Positions 36,406 to 45,158 are shown, counted from the stretch's first letter. The stretch is DNA of 64,000 nucleotides from Shewanella fodinae (GCF_014651955.1 NZ_BMXW01000001.1:81956-145955); one strand, 5' to 3'. The notes: a model not told the origin generated them from the sequence alone. Numbers and translations: made by a program.

Positions 36406-36990
36406 TTAGGCTTTGTCTTCGGTGTATATGCCGCCAGAGAGCAGCGCTCCTCCTGCCATAAATTCACCATACATAAGTGGAGTTGGATGACCCATGGATG
36501 TGGTGGTTACTGGTCCGCCGAAACCGGTGCTAGGGTTATTTCCATCCTGTTCCCCAACTCCTGCTGATTCAGGCATTGGTGAGAGCATTTGAACTATTCC
36601 ACCAAGCCCAATTCCGGCACCAGCAGCAATTAGTCCTAATCCCCAAGCTGAAGTTGTTCCAAACGCAAAAAAACCAATGCCAACCAATGCGACACCTAGA
36701 ATCGTCTGAAATAGCCCGCCTTGTTTACTTCCTTTGATGATGGGAGCAATGCGGATCGCCTCATGCTCAGTGCCACGGAATATCAGTTCTTCCTCTGACA
36801 AGTTTCGTTTCCCGCTGAATACAGAAAAAACTAATCCTCGCTGTTCTGCTTCACGCATAAACTTTTCAAAACCAGGCACCATGTGACAAAGCGCCAGCAC
36901 AGCATCCGCCGGTGACTTGCAGTCTAGCTTCCATTCTCGCCCAAATGTTGATCCCAACACGCCATAAAGGCGCACAGTACGCAGTGCCAT
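36406..36990 (-). CDS. tail assembly protein (gpI-like)
   Basis: 194 residues. The front half (RTVRLYGVLGSTFGREWKLDC, then SPADAVLALCHMVPGFEKFM) is the ubiquitin-like region of lambda I-type proteins. A glycine-rich hydrophobic stretch follows (about residues 95-140) and the C-terminus ends with GEFMAGGALLSGGIY. It is packed between the K and H homologues, 7 bases after K's stop. The tail-assembly role is inferred from family and position. Confidence 0.85.
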   Translation of the reverse strand: MALRTVRLYGVLGSTFGREWKLDCKSPADAVLALCHMVPGFEKFMREAEQRGLVFSVFSGKRNLSEEELIFRGTEHEAIRIAPIIKGSKQGGLFQTILGVALVGIGFFAFGTTSAWGLGLIAAGAGIGLGGIVQMLSPMPESAGVGEQDGNNPSTGFGGPVTTTSMGHPTPLMYGEFMAGGALLSGGIYTEDKA

Positions 36991-36997
36991 AGTGACC

Positions 36998-37777
36998 TCA
37001 CATCATTGATTCGTGGCGCAGGATTAATTCGGTACGTGTAGCCCAACTGTGGCCGTAAATCTCACGGTTGGCTAGACGTCCATACAGGTGGTGATAGAAG
37101 AACGGACCAGTTCCATATAACGCTGCTCCTGACTCGCTTTTCAGTAACGGATTATCGCCAAGGAACACCCCGGCATGATTTGGGTGGTAACACGGCATAC
37201 CGGGTGTTTTGATGCGCATAATGAGAATGTCACCTCGGCGCGGTGTATCTACGCGGGTAAATCCCTCTTTCTCAAAATTGTCGAGATATAGGCTTGGCCC
37301 GTCTTTATTTTCCCACCAGCGATCATTCCTGTCGTAGTGCCCGAGTAAAATGCCAAACTCGCGCGCGTAAAAATCAGAAATTGCTTGATAGCAATCAAGT
37401 ACACCGTGGACGAATTGGCGGCCAAGCAGTGGCGCTGTATACCCCGTTGGCTCGAGCCATTCAAATTCATTATCACGGCCAACAATCAGCCATGGTAATT
37501 CGTGTTTTTCGCACTCGATACGGTCAACAATGGATGGCTTTGGCAATGCATCAGGATGGCTGTGGACAATCGCCAATAGCTTTCCTGCATCTTCTGCTGC
37601 GCATTGATCATCGGTATCAAGCTGGAAATTATTCAGCGGATCGTCAGCGACATTGCGGCAGCAGTGATACTGCACTTTTCGACCGACCTTGACTAACAGT
37701 CCGCAGCATTCTTGTGGAGCCACTTCGGCGGCGTGTGCAAATATTTCAGTCATTACCGCATTAGGTACTTTAATCAT
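36998..37777 (-). CDS. tail tip assembly protein with JAMM and NlpC/P60 domains (gpK-like)
   Basis: 259 residues. Residues 10-105 are a Mov34/JAMM-type domain (Glu23, HSHP with His72 and His74, Ser82, Asp85). Residues about 115-250 are an NlpC/P60 cysteine peptidase (Cys129 in GVLDCYQA, His201 in YHPNHAGVFLG). The same pairing is found in lambda K, where it is thought to process a tail protein and cut peptidoglycan during entry. It lies between L and I in the usual order. Confidence 0.93.
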   Translation of the reverse strand: MIKVPNAVMTEIFAHAAEVAPQECCGLLVKVGRKVQYHCCRNVADDPLNNFQLDTDDQCAAEDAGKLLAIVHSHPDALPKPSIVDRIECEKHELPWLIVGRDNEFEWLEPTGYTAPLLGRQFVHGVLDCYQAISDFYAREFGILLGHYDRNDRWWENKDGPSLYLDNFEKEGFTRVDTPRRGDILIMRIKTPGMPCYHPNHAGVFLGDNPLLKSESGAALYGTGPFFYHHLYGRLANREIYGHSWATRTELILRHESMM

Positions 37778-37781
37778 GGTA

Positions 37782-38480
37782 TTACCTCAATAGTCCGGCG
37801 CTTGGGAACCCACCAAACGGTAATTCTGCATCTTGACCGAACCTTGCCTTGCACCCTGAATCGATAAGCCCAGAGCATTTGTCTAACGCTGGATCAGCAG
37901 TTGGATTACCGTCTTTATCCACATAACCTCCGGTGTATCCGCAAGAGTCGCCGCGATACTCGCCACGCACACACCAGGTACAGCGGTTAGTAATTTGCCG
38001 TGTGGGGATCAGCATGTCGGCATAGCTGGCAGGTGATGCCATTTCGAATTGCACTTGCTGAACGTTTTCACTGGTCTTTTGTTCGATATACCACTCACTA
38101 GTGGCCTCACTATCTGATGCTGTTGGATTCCCCTCTGGGAAATTTGCTGCATCAAGGTAATGAGCGAAGGTTTCGTGGACGGTGAGTTTTGACCCAACAA
38201 AGTCATTGAAGTACAGGCACAGTGCTGAAACTGCTCCGCGCTGTCCATCAATCATATTGCCGATGGTGAGTGTTGGTGCCACGGTCTTTCCGCCGTTCAT
38301 TTCCATGCCTGAAACATCGACATTAACCGGCGAATAGGTTTCACCTTGCCAGATAATTTCGCCTTGCTGCATATGGCCGTGGAATCGCTGAATACCGCCG
38401 CTGTAGTTGCTTAAGTCCAACTCAAACAGGCGGATAAGGTTTCCTGGCTCTAGTTTTTGAACATCAGATTCCATGCTCAT
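37782..38480 (-). CDS. minor tail protein (gpL-like)
   Basis: 232 residues from the ATG at 38480 (AGGAGA ten bases upstream); an in-frame TTG 27 bases earlier is less likely. Four Cys near the C-terminus (CTWC...CGY...C...C at roughly residues 168-200) match the iron-sulfur binding set described for lambda L. It overlaps the end of M by 4 bases (ATGA), which ties translation of the two. Confidence 0.88.
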   Translation of the reverse strand: MSMESDVQKLEPGNLIRLFELDLSNYSGGIQRFHGHMQQGEIIWQGETYSPVNVDVSGMEMNGGKTVAPTLTIGNMIDGQRGAVSALCLYFNDFVGSKLTVHETFAHYLDAANFPEGNPTASDSEATSEWYIEQKTSENVQQVQFEMASPASYADMLIPTRQITNRCTWCVRGEYRGDSCGYTGGYVDKDGNPTADPALDKCSGLIDSGCKARFGQDAELPFGGFPSAGLLR

Positions 38481-38830
38481 GGCTGAAATGTCTCCTGCAT
38501 CGTCCAACTGACAGTTGTCTTGCCGTTCTGAGAGTCATTAGTTGGCGAGTAACTTTCTACCCGGTACAGGCCTGTTTTCCCATCCGGCGCCGTCCAGTAG
38601 AAAGACTCATAGCCTTTTCTGGCATCTAAGAAATCGATAATCGGCTTTATGTTAGGCTCTCGTAGACCGTCAACAAAGCCAGTAACTGACACGTTATAGC
38701 TGGATGAACGGCTGTTAATGCCTAAGCCAAAGGCTTGGGTGTAACCATCGCCAAACTCATTCTTGAGGATCTTGTGGGTTACCTCGCCATTGGCCCCCAC
38801 GTTCACCGGCCAATTAAACGTTTCCGTCAT
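38477..38830 (-). CDS. minor tail protein (gpM-like)
   Basis: 117 residues with FGDGYTQAFGLGIN and DFLDARKGYESFYWTAPDGK, which match the lambda M family (109 residues). The start at 38830 overlaps the preceding ORF stop by 4 bases. It joins the tail tip to the tube. Confidence 0.9.
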   Translation of the reverse strand: MTETFNWPVNVGANGEVTHKILKNEFGDGYTQAFGLGINSRSSSYNVSVTGFVDGLREPNIKPIIDFLDARKGYESFYWTAPDGKTGLYRVESYSPTNDSQNGKTTVSWTMQETFQP

Positions 38831-39063
38831 TTTTTTATTGACTCCATATACTCGCCATCCATGGCAAAAATGATGCTATCCAGCGCTGGCCGTGCCATTA
38901 CTTCACCGATAACCTCCACAACTCCGGATATTTCAGGCATGGATATTCGGCAAGGCACAACGGCTGTAGCTGAAACCACAATCCGCCGCCCCGCTTCAAG
39001 CTGCCAGAACAGGCCAATGATGTAATCAGTGAGTGGATCGCTTTCTGGCTCGTCAGGTATCAC
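38827..39063 (-). CDS. tail assembly chaperone C-terminal part (gpT-like, translated by frameshift)
   Basis: 78 residues if read from the GTG at 39063, which overlaps the stop of the G-like gene. There is no ribosome site of its own. The minus-one frame of the G-like gene runs without a stop into this frame, so it is better seen as the T part of a G-T fusion. It has an amphipathic N-terminus (DPLTDYIIGLFWQLEAGRR). Lambda T is likewise only made as gpGT. Confidence 0.75.
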   Translation of the reverse strand: MIPDEPESDPLTDYIIGLFWQLEAGRRIVVSATAVVPCRISMPEISGVVEVIGEVMARPALDSIIFAMDGEYMESIKK

Positions 39064-39554
39064 GCTTCCAAGTTTTCTGTAGATGATGGCTTTCTTTTCC
39101 GACCTGCCGCGCCACTCACGCTCCCAATTGAAGCGTTCAATGACTTTTTTTTCGCATCAGCAATCTCTTTTGCTTTGTCGATGGCGACTTTTGTTGCCTG
39201 TTCAAGCACCCACGCGAAGAAAGCAGCATTGCCTTTAAGCAGCTTTTCGGCCTTTTGCGGGCTAAATTCGGTTTTGTTTCCGTCTTCATCTGTCACCCCA
39301 TCCCAATCCAGCACAATGTAACGGCTCATTAGCTGGCACTGGATATCAAACTCAGTGGCATCAGCATCGGAAACGGAAATATTGTGCAGCGATTGTCTGG
39401 CGTCAGACTGGGAAATAAGGCGGCGTGCGCGGTCGGCAGCAATCTGGTATTTCTGATCATCAACACCCGCAATTTTAATGCGCGTGGTTTTGTCGTAATC
39501 AACCCAGCGGATTCCTGAGGCGATCAGATCATGGTTAGCAAGCGATAAACCCAT
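39060..39554 (-). CDS. tail assembly chaperone (gpG-like)
   Basis: 164 residues. The sequence is acidic and helical in the second half, with CQLMSRYIVLDWDGVTDEDGN and FFAWVLEQATKVA. Lambda G (140 residues) sits at the same place, in front of the tape measure and after the tube protein. It carries the slippery site A AAA AAG near codon 137; about 27 codons follow it in the zero frame, giving the short form. Confidence 0.8.
   Translation of the reverse strand: MGLSLANHDLIASGIRWVDYDKTTRIKIAGVDDQKYQIAADRARRLISQSDARQSLHNISVSDADATEFDIQCQLMSRYIVLDWDGVTDEDGNKTEFSPQKAEKLLKGNAAFFAWVLEQATKVAIDKAKEIADAKKKSLNASIGSVSGAAGRKRKPSSTENLEA
39144..39150 (-). promoter_or_regulatory. -1 ribosomal frameshift site (A AAA AAG)
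   Basis: In the G-like gene, zero-frame codons GCG AAA AAA AAG contain the heptamer A AAA AAG, the dnaX-type slippery site. Slipping back one base gives GTC ATT GAA and a stop-free frame through 39063 into the T-like ORF. The fusion would be about 242 residues. Confidence 0.8.
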
Positions 39555-39571
39555 AATTGGCTATCTCCAAT

Positions 39572-39597
39572 AAAAAAGCCCGGCTATTAACCGGGCA
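39572..39597 (-). terminator. terminator-like hairpin after the tail tube gene
   Basis: Minus strand GCCCGG, loop of seven, CCGGGC, six T. It lies between the tube and G-like genes. Confidence 0.8.
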
Positions 39598-39612
39598 AGC
39601 TTGGGGGAGTTA

Positions 39613-40764
39613 TTAAGATACGGTGATTTCTACGCTGTCAGTGATAGTGCTTAATACTGAGCTGGTAGCAGTGATATTGGCGGTGCCAGCAGATACACCG
39701 GTAACTAGCCCGGTTGGACTCACTGTGGCCACGGCTTCATTGTCAGAAGCCCAAGTCACCGCGGTGTTGCCGTTAGATGGGGTAGCCGTTACTGACAACT
39801 GCAAAGTGCCAGATGCTGCAACGGTTGAACCGCCGCTAATGGTTAACGCAGTCGGTGCCGGAATACGGGTGATCACCGGGCTTTGCTTGGCGATGGTAAG
39901 ATTTAAGTCAATTTGCAGAATGTCAGTACGGCCTCCGCTTGGCAGATCGCCGTCAACTTCGCACTTCGGCAAGCTGATGTTGTAGCTATTTCCCAAGCTG
40001 TCAACGATTGGGAAATCAATAGCGATAGTTGCGCGGGTAAACTGGTTTTTCCATATTTCCCACGCTTTGGCTGAGAATGCCAGAGTAGCAGAGCCAGTGA
40101 AGTTAGCCGCTGTTTCAATCAGTGCTCCAGGGCCCAACTTACCAGAACCTAGACAGCGCTGAGTTTGCAAATTGTTATCAAGAGACAGACTCATTGCTGA
40201 AACGCAGGCAACTCCTTCCAGACTTTGCCCATCAACCTTTACAGTTCCAAGGCTCAGAGAACTCATAACTGGAGTATCGGTTGCTGCATCAGCAGACGCC
40301 ACAATCACGGTATTTGCATCCTCATAATCGAGGCATGACATGGTGAATGTGGTAGTCACCTTACCTTCTTCCGGGATATCCAGCGCCCAAGTTGATACAT
40401 GGGCACCTTTGAACATGGCATACACGCCAACGTCCTTGTACCCCTTGGCTATCGAGTGAGTAATCCGTGTTTCACCTATGGTTAACTGGTCGTTATTCCA
40501 CTCGTTGTAGAACGCAGCAGCCAATAAGCTGTCAAATGTTGAGAATGAAAACTCACCAGCCAGACCCCCGCCAATATCAACGCTATCAGCAGAACTACCC
40601 TGACCTAAACGAGTGTCAGTGATTTCTTCTGATTCGCTGGTGTTAACGGTTGGTGTTAGCGCGTTGCTCCTCAGTCGCATGACTTGCCAAGTCGGTAACG
40701 CTGGCAGCACACCGGGGCTTTGCTCACGCGCAATGTGAGAAATGACTTTAGCTCCACTAGACAT
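39613..40764 (-). CDS. major tail tube protein with C-terminal Ig-like (Big2) domain
   Basis: 383 residues from ATG 40764 (AAGGAG upstream). Residues 1-300 are the tube core (ITDTRLGQGSSADSVDIGGGLAGEFSF, LDIPEEGKVTTTFTMSCLDYED). Residues about 305-383 form a BIG2-type Ig domain (TLQLSVTATPSNGNTAVTWAS, EAVATVSPTGLVTGVSAG). Lambda V also has an Ig-like C-terminal domain that sits on the tail surface and may stick to cell sugars. Confidence 0.9.
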   Translation of the reverse strand: MSSGAKVISHIAREQSPGVLPALPTWQVMRLRSNALTPTVNTSESEEITDTRLGQGSSADSVDIGGGLAGEFSFSTFDSLLAAAFYNEWNNDQLTIGETRITHSIAKGYKDVGVYAMFKGAHVSTWALDIPEEGKVTTTFTMSCLDYEDANTVIVASADAATDTPVMSSLSLGTVKVDGQSLEGVACVSAMSLSLDNNLQTQRCLGSGKLGPGALIETAANFTGSATLAFSAKAWEIWKNQFTRATIAIDFPIVDSLGNSYNISLPKCEVDGDLPSGGRTDILQIDLNLTIAKQSPVITRIPAPTALTISGGSTVAASGTLQLSVTATPSNGNTAVTWASDNEAVATVSPTGLVTGVSAGTANITATSSVLSTITDSVEITVS

Positions 40765-40806
40765 GGATTTATCTCCTTTGAGAGTAAACGCCTCTCGGCG
40801 TGGCAA

Positions 40807-40834
40807 TAAAAAAGGCCAGCACATGGCTGACCTT
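40807..40834 (-). terminator. terminator-like hairpin between the U-like and tube genes
   Basis: Minus strand AAGG.CAGC / GCTG.CCTT stem with one mismatch, then a T-run. Confidence 0.7.
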
Positions 40835-40854
40835 GTTGTGAATTAATTTGATTG

Positions 40855-41274
40855 TTAATCGGCTACAAACCTGATTGATACGTTGATTTGATAGAAACCT
40901 GAGCCAGCGGTATCACCGGCGGAGGCATCGCTGCCGATATCTATCTGGCTGGCTTCCCAACATTCAAGCTTACCGCTTGACCAATATTGAAAATGATCGA
41001 CTAGGCTGTCCGTTAGCTGATTCAGCCCTTTTGTCCCTGATTGCAGATAGGCGAAGCACTGCACCACGATATTACCTGGGCGGCGCGTACAGGGTTTGTC
41101 ACCTACCCCAGTAAAAAATGATGTTCCATGCTGAATGCTAAGTCGGCACCAAAGGCCAGTTTCAGGCGGCGTAAATCGTTGTGGCTGGTTTGGATAGTCA
41201 ATGCGTGATTGATCAATGCCAGTAAACGACACCATGCGTCCAACAATGGCTTGGCGGATTTCTTCGAATGTCAT
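40855..41274 (-). CDS. tail terminator-like protein (gpU position)
   Basis: 139 residues. The start MTFEEIRQAIVGRMVSF and the block RRPGNIVVQCFAYLQSGTKGLNQL fit tail terminator / minor tail protein families (DUF4128-like). It overlaps the preceding gene by 4 bases. It would cap the tube and join it to the head connector. Identity comes from position and length as much as from motifs. Confidence 0.7.
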   Translation of the reverse strand: MTFEEIRQAIVGRMVSFTGIDQSRIDYPNQPQRFTPPETGLWCRLSIQHGTSFFTGVGDKPCTRRPGNIVVQCFAYLQSGTKGLNQLTDSLVDHFQYWSSGKLECWEASQIDIGSDASAGDTAGSGFYQINVSIRFVAD

Positions 41275-41669
41275 TGCTTGCCACCATATTTTGCTGCGAG
41301 AGTTGCCATTGCTGGGCCATAAATTCCTTGCGGTGCTTGCTGTGAGTGCCCCACTTCCAAAGACTCTCCGTATGGCAGGTTGTTCTGAATAACGATCTCT
41401 TTGTAAACCAGTTTGGCACCATCAATCACGCTTGTTCCTCGGCTAATGGTTTCCTGCCCGGACTTATCAACATCATCCAGCGAGTAACTGATATCAATGC
41501 TGTTAATCGTTACCCGATGGTTGCCACGGTAAGCGCCTTTATCAACCGGGGAACCAATTACCACCATCGATAGCGCATCCGTGGCTATTCGGCGCTGGAA
41601 TCCATTAATATACCCTTCCACCTCTGACATAAATCCAGAAGGAGGATTAGACCAACCGCCTTTAGGCAT
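41271..41669 (-). CDS. head-tail joining / minor tail protein (HK97 gp10- or gpZ-like)
   Basis: 132 residues. The segment VVIGSPVDKGAYRGNHRVTINS is the gp10-type signature (SPVDTG..R..W). The C-terminus is rich in Gly, Gln and Pro. It overlaps the next gene by 8 bases and the U-like gene by 4. Confidence 0.75.
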   Translation of the reverse strand: MPKGGWSNPPSGFMSEVEGYINGFQRRIATDALSMVVIGSPVDKGAYRGNHRVTINSIDISYSLDDVDKSGQETISRGTSVIDGAKLVYKEIVIQNNLPYGESLEVGHSQQAPQGIYGPAMATLAAKYGGKQ

Positions 41670-42051
41670 CTACGCCACCCGCGCGATCGCTATCGTGAAA
41701 CGCTTCAAACAAATCAAGCGCAATACGCTGTATTGAATAAGCCTCGAATTCAATGCTTGGGGAATCCTCGTACATTTTATTCTTCAACTTCTGCCAAATA
41801 TGAACGGCTTCATGCAGTAACAAACCATGAATTTGCACTATTGTTTTATTAGCGACATCTGGCAGTTGCACAATGCACAATGCTTTATTGCTTTCATTTT
41901 CAAAGTACGTCACACAAGCATCTGCTTGTACATCCAAAAACTTTTCTTGATTGTTTCCAGTTATCTGGTTCAACTGCTTTTGGTTACGTGCCAACGCATA
42001 AAGCACATGATCAAATGGTGTTTGGTAAATATGAGGACGGTACTTAGCCAT
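41662..42051 (-). CDS. phage protein with HExxH zincin motif
   Basis: 129 residues. The centre has IHGLLLHEAVHIWQKLKNK: HEAVH is an HExxH zinc-binding site inside a helix, and a downstream Glu (SPSIEFEAYSIQ) could be the third ligand. It has no signal peptide. It lies among head-tail joining genes, so it may process or anchor a virion protein, but no such role is shown. It shares a motif type, not a sequence, with the metallopeptidase at 49660. Confidence 0.65.
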   Translation of the reverse strand: MAKYRPHIYQTPFDHVLYALARNQKQLNQITGNNQEKFLDVQADACVTYFENESNKALCIVQLPDVANKTIVQIHGLLLHEAVHIWQKLKNKMYEDSPSIEFEAYSIQRIALDLFEAFHDSDRAGGVDA

Positions 42052-42421
42052 TAACTTTCCTTAACTGAATAGACCAGGATGCGCCAGCAGGATCCTTTCC
42101 TACGCTGATAACCTTCAGCCCATTGATTATGTCATCGATAGCAGGCGTGAAAGCTACGCCATCAGCATCAACTACTTCATTCTGCAAAGCAGTTAGTTTG
42201 GTATCTGTCAGCAGGATGTTGATGCCATCGGCAATATCTGTTGAGTAGCTGCCAAACACGCCTCGGCCTGAAAATTTGATAATTTCTTTGGTAGGTGTTT
42301 CCGTTACCGGATCATAGCCAGTAACCACTGTTCTTGCCCCAGTAAACGCCGTTACAGCATCGGCCAAATCGTCATCAAAGGCTTCTGCAATATCGGCTTG
42401 CAGGTCGTCGCGTAAACCCAT
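42044..42421 (-). CDS. head-tail joining protein
   Basis: 125 residues. The opening GLRDDLQADIAEAFDDDLADAVTAF is helical and acidic; the middle holds beta strands (FSGRGVFGSYSTDI, TDTKLTALQNEV). Size, position between the head adaptor and gp10-like genes, and the late-gene order suggest a stopper or joining protein. Exact family not certain. Confidence 0.6.
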   Translation of the reverse strand: MGLRDDLQADIAEAFDDDLADAVTAFTGARTVVTGYDPVTETPTKEIIKFSGRGVFGSYSTDIADGINILLTDTKLTALQNEVVDADGVAFTPAIDDIINGLKVISVGKDPAGASWSIQLRKVNG

Positions 42422-42423
42422 AG

Positions 42424-42834
42424 TTAACTCCTAGATACCTTCATCTGATTAGGATTTGGCAACCAAGGCGCTAGCATCGCATATGCTAGTGACTCACCAG
42501 CAGAGTATGTTTTGGTACTTTGTGAGTAGGTTTTAGCACTCGATACAGTATCAGCTTTAACCGTCTTGCTAAGAACGCCAGTTTCACGCGCACCGAATAT
42601 CTTGCCGCTTGCAGCATCTTTAGCGATTTCGGCACCAGCTTGAATCCATTCGTCTGGATAAGATGCTTCATCTGGGTAGGTTTGATAATCTGGATAGCCA
42701 GTATCCATTGGCAATCCGAGATTGGTTAGCCAGACATTGGCGATCATCACTGCGCGAGTTTTAGCAGCATCGCCAGTCGCCCAAGTGGATCCTAGATGCG
42801 TGTCAACATCTGCAACAGTGATGTAAGTGATCAT
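42424..42834 (-). CDS. head adaptor / DnaT-like phage protein
   Basis: 136 residues, starts MITYITVADVDTHLGSTWATGD, and resembles the head-completion proteins annotated as DnaT-like ssDNA-binding proteins in other phages. The first gene after the coat region, translationally coupled to the small ORF upstream (TAATG). It would connect portal and tail. Confidence 0.65.
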   Translation of the reverse strand: MITYITVADVDTHLGSTWATGDAAKTRAVMIANVWLTNLGLPMDTGYPDYQTYPDEASYPDEWIQAGAEIAKDAASGKIFGARETGVLSKTVKADTVSSAKTYSQSTKTYSAGESLAYAMLAPWLPNPNQMKVSRS

Positions 42835-43004
42835 TATTCAGCGTCCTGAGCAGCTTTAGCTTTGCGAGCGCGAGTAGGCTTTTCCGCTTCTGCCTGCTCA
42901 AACAACTCATGCTTATCAGAGTCAAAGTCAGCTTTGTTTATGACGACAAACTCACCTTGACTTTCGTGAGCAGCTTTGATTTTTACGGTTTCTACTTTTG
43001 GCAT
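42834..43004 (-). CDS. small phage head-region protein
   Basis: 56 residues from ATG 43004 (AGAGAG upstream), with a stop that overlaps the following ATG (TAATG). It starts MPKVETVKIKAAHESQGEFV, continues FDSDKHELFEQ and ends with a basic, Ala-rich tail. Similar small proteins sit next to the coat gene in other siphoviruses; the function is unknown. Confidence 0.7.
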   Translation of the reverse strand: MPKVETVKIKAAHESQGEFVVINKADFDSDKHELFEQAEAEKPTRARKAKAAQDAE

Positions 43005-43021
43005 AACGGTAATCTCTCTGT

Positions 43022-43050
43022 AAAAAAATGCCGGGAATAACCCCGGCGTT
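43022..43050 (-). terminator. terminator-like hairpin after the coat gene
   Basis: Minus strand GCCGGG, loop of six, CCCGGC and a seven-T tail. Confidence 0.85.
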
Positions 43051-43073
43051 TTCAGTTAAACATCAGCACTTGA

Positions 43074-44228
43074 TTAACCAAGCAACAGAGCACAGTGCTC
43101 AGGCTTGATCATCTGGCAACCCCATGCCATGGACACTTCGTACTGCACTTGGCGGTACTGGTTGTACATACGCACTTCGAAGCTCAATCCGCTCACTGGG
43201 TCAGTCAACATGAAGCTGTCAGCAGCTGAGTCACCTTGATCTGGCAGTGCTGGAGCACGAGTTGCCAGTGCGATTGCAGAACGGGCAAAGCCCATGCTGC
43301 GAGGTGACGCAGATACAACAGTGATGTTGGCAGCCGCAGTGCCGATTGCCTCACGCAAGCCTGGAGCTGCTAGAGTGATGGTGCCGCCATTTGATACGTC
43401 AGCATCGCCAGAGGCAACAACGTACATGTTGCTGTCGCCAGCAAAAGTGATGATATCTCCAGACAGGATGGCACCGGTACCAGCAGACGCCAAGGTGATC
43501 ACGGTAGCTCCCTTGGCATAACCAGCAGCGTTAGTGGTAGCTCCAGCAGCAGATCCAGCTGCAGGCATCAGAATTTGGCCTGACTCGCGGATGCTCATGC
43601 CGTGAGGAGTTGCCAGCACACCAACTTCACCAACAGGCACTTTTGACCAGTCCTTGTCGGTGCTGATGCCGTACAAAGTACGCAAGTTAGCGCCTGCATC
43701 GGTATCTAATACCAACTGCAGGTCACCAGTAGGCGATCCGTTATCTACAAGGATCTTGCGAACCTGAGACACTTCTTTGGTATTGGTAGCAAAAGGAGTT
43801 GTTCCGACAGTACCGTAAGCGCGAGACGCTTTCAGGTGCAGCGCGGCCAAGTCAGCTTCAATTTCGTTGGTCAATGTGCGCATTGCCTGTGCCATTTGAT
43901 CGCGGAAAATCACGTTGAATTGAGCGCCGTTGTTGTCAACGCCTTTCTTCTCTTCACCGTTCCAGCGGATAGGAACGCGGCGAGACTTGGAGATCACCAT
44001 ATCGATAGAGCCGATAACTTGGTCACCATCGTTAGGCGCAGTTACCGCTGGTGCAATATCAGTTGCAGTTGCAGCAGGTGCAACAGGTGATTTAACGGTT
44101 TGGCCTACAGCAGCACGCTCATAGGTCATGTCTTGAGTTACAGCAGGAATAAAACCTACCAGCTCGCGTGATACAACGTTCAATGCGTTGTACATAGTCG
44201 GGATCAGCCCGGTTAAAGTGTTAGCCAT
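43074..44228 (-). CDS. major capsid protein (P22 gp5-type)
   Basis: 384 residues from ATG 44228 (GGAG 8 bases upstream). The start MANTLTGLIPTMYNALNVV and the block ELVGFIPAVTQDMTYERAA are hallmarks of the P22 coat family; an inserted I-like domain rich in Ala, Gly and Thr sits at about residues 215-300, and the end reads YEVSMAWGCQMIKPEHCAL. Preceded by the scaffold-like gene, followed by a terminator-like hairpin. Confidence 0.9.
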   Translation of the reverse strand: MANTLTGLIPTMYNALNVVSRELVGFIPAVTQDMTYERAAVGQTVKSPVAPAATATDIAPAVTAPNDGDQVIGSIDMVISKSRRVPIRWNGEEKKGVDNNGAQFNVIFRDQMAQAMRTLTNEIEADLAALHLKASRAYGTVGTTPFATNTKEVSQVRKILVDNGSPTGDLQLVLDTDAGANLRTLYGISTDKDWSKVPVGEVGVLATPHGMSIRESGQILMPAAGSAAGATTNAAGYAKGATVITLASAGTGAILSGDIITFAGDSNMYVVASGDADVSNGGTITLAAPGLREAIGTAAANITVVSASPRSMGFARSAIALATRAPALPDQGDSAADSFMLTDPVSGLSFEVRMYNQYRQVQYEVSMAWGCQMIKPEHCALLLG

Positions 44229-44325
44229 GATTAGCTCCATTCAAAAATTGATTAACAGTTAGATTTTCCGGGCCATCCAACCCACGCGCCGCCAGTCATC
44301 CAACTAGCGGCAGATTTGGTAAGCG

Positions 44326-45093
44326 TTACTCGGTAAGAGATCCGCCTTCTTGCATAAACTTAGATTGACCGTGAGCGTCCAGAGATCCGAATTGCTGACG
44401 GGTCATGGTTTTAGCGCCACCGCCTGCCCCGTTATTCCCATTGGAGCCGCTACCGCTCGCACCAGAACTTTTCAGGATATGGTCTTTAAACTGATACGCG
44501 CCAACAACCAACTCGATGGCTTCATCTGGTGATGCGATTTCACCAGGATTGGCGCGTGAATAAATCTTTTGGCCGTTGTTGTCGTAGCCGACGACTTTTC
44601 CATCTTCGACTTTGAGATTTTTTCCAAACAGTGACCTAGCAATTTCAACGCCAGCCGGGCCAGGTGCAGCAAACTTTTCAGCAATGAATTTGGAGCTATT
44701 GAAAGCACCACCTATCAGGTAATCATTGATCTGGCCTTTCAATTTCTCATTTTCAGAAGTCAGCGTTGTTTTTTCTTCATCGAATACACGCTTCATTTCT
44801 GCTTTAACTTTCTCGACTTCTCCAGCATCAAGCAGCTTCTTATCATCAAAATTTTTGATAGTTTCAAGCGCCTTTAATGCTGCTGCCGGATCGGTGATAC
44901 CTGCGAACTGCTTCAGGCTTGTTTCAGCGGCTTCTTTGGCTTCTCGATGAGTCTTAGCCTCTGCATTCAAGCGCGAGATTGTCGCTACAGTGCCAACAGC
45001 ATCAAACGGCACTTCTTTGCCATCGTCATGTACATAAACTGGCTTGCCATCAACAACAACTACGTGACCTGCTTCATCAAGTTTCAATTTCAT
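44326..45093 (-). CDS. capsid scaffolding-like protein
   Basis: 255 residues. The front (KLKLDEAGHVVVVDGKPVYVH) is followed by a charged coiled coil at about 45-125 (AEAKTHREAKEAAETSL, KAEMKRVFDEEKTT), then a Gly/Asn/Ser-rich linker (SGASGSGSNGNNGAGGGA). It is acidic and placed directly before the coat gene, as scaffolds are. No protease motif seen. Confidence 0.75.
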   Translation of the reverse strand: MKLKLDEAGHVVVVDGKPVYVHDDGKEVPFDAVGTVATISRLNAEAKTHREAKEAAETSLKQFAGITDPAAALKALETIKNFDDKKLLDAGEVEKVKAEMKRVFDEEKTTLTSENEKLKGQINDYLIGGAFNSSKFIAEKFAAPGPAGVEIARSLFGKNLKVEDGKVVGYDNNGQKIYSRANPGEIASPDEAIELVVGAYQFKDHILKSSGASGSGSNGNNGAGGGAKTMTRQQFGSLDAHGQSKFMQEGGSLTE

Positions 45094-45158
45094 TGGTATT
45101 GCTCCGATGTTTGAGCCATCCGGCCCAGTGCGCCTGTGTCCATCCGGATTCAGGCAAT

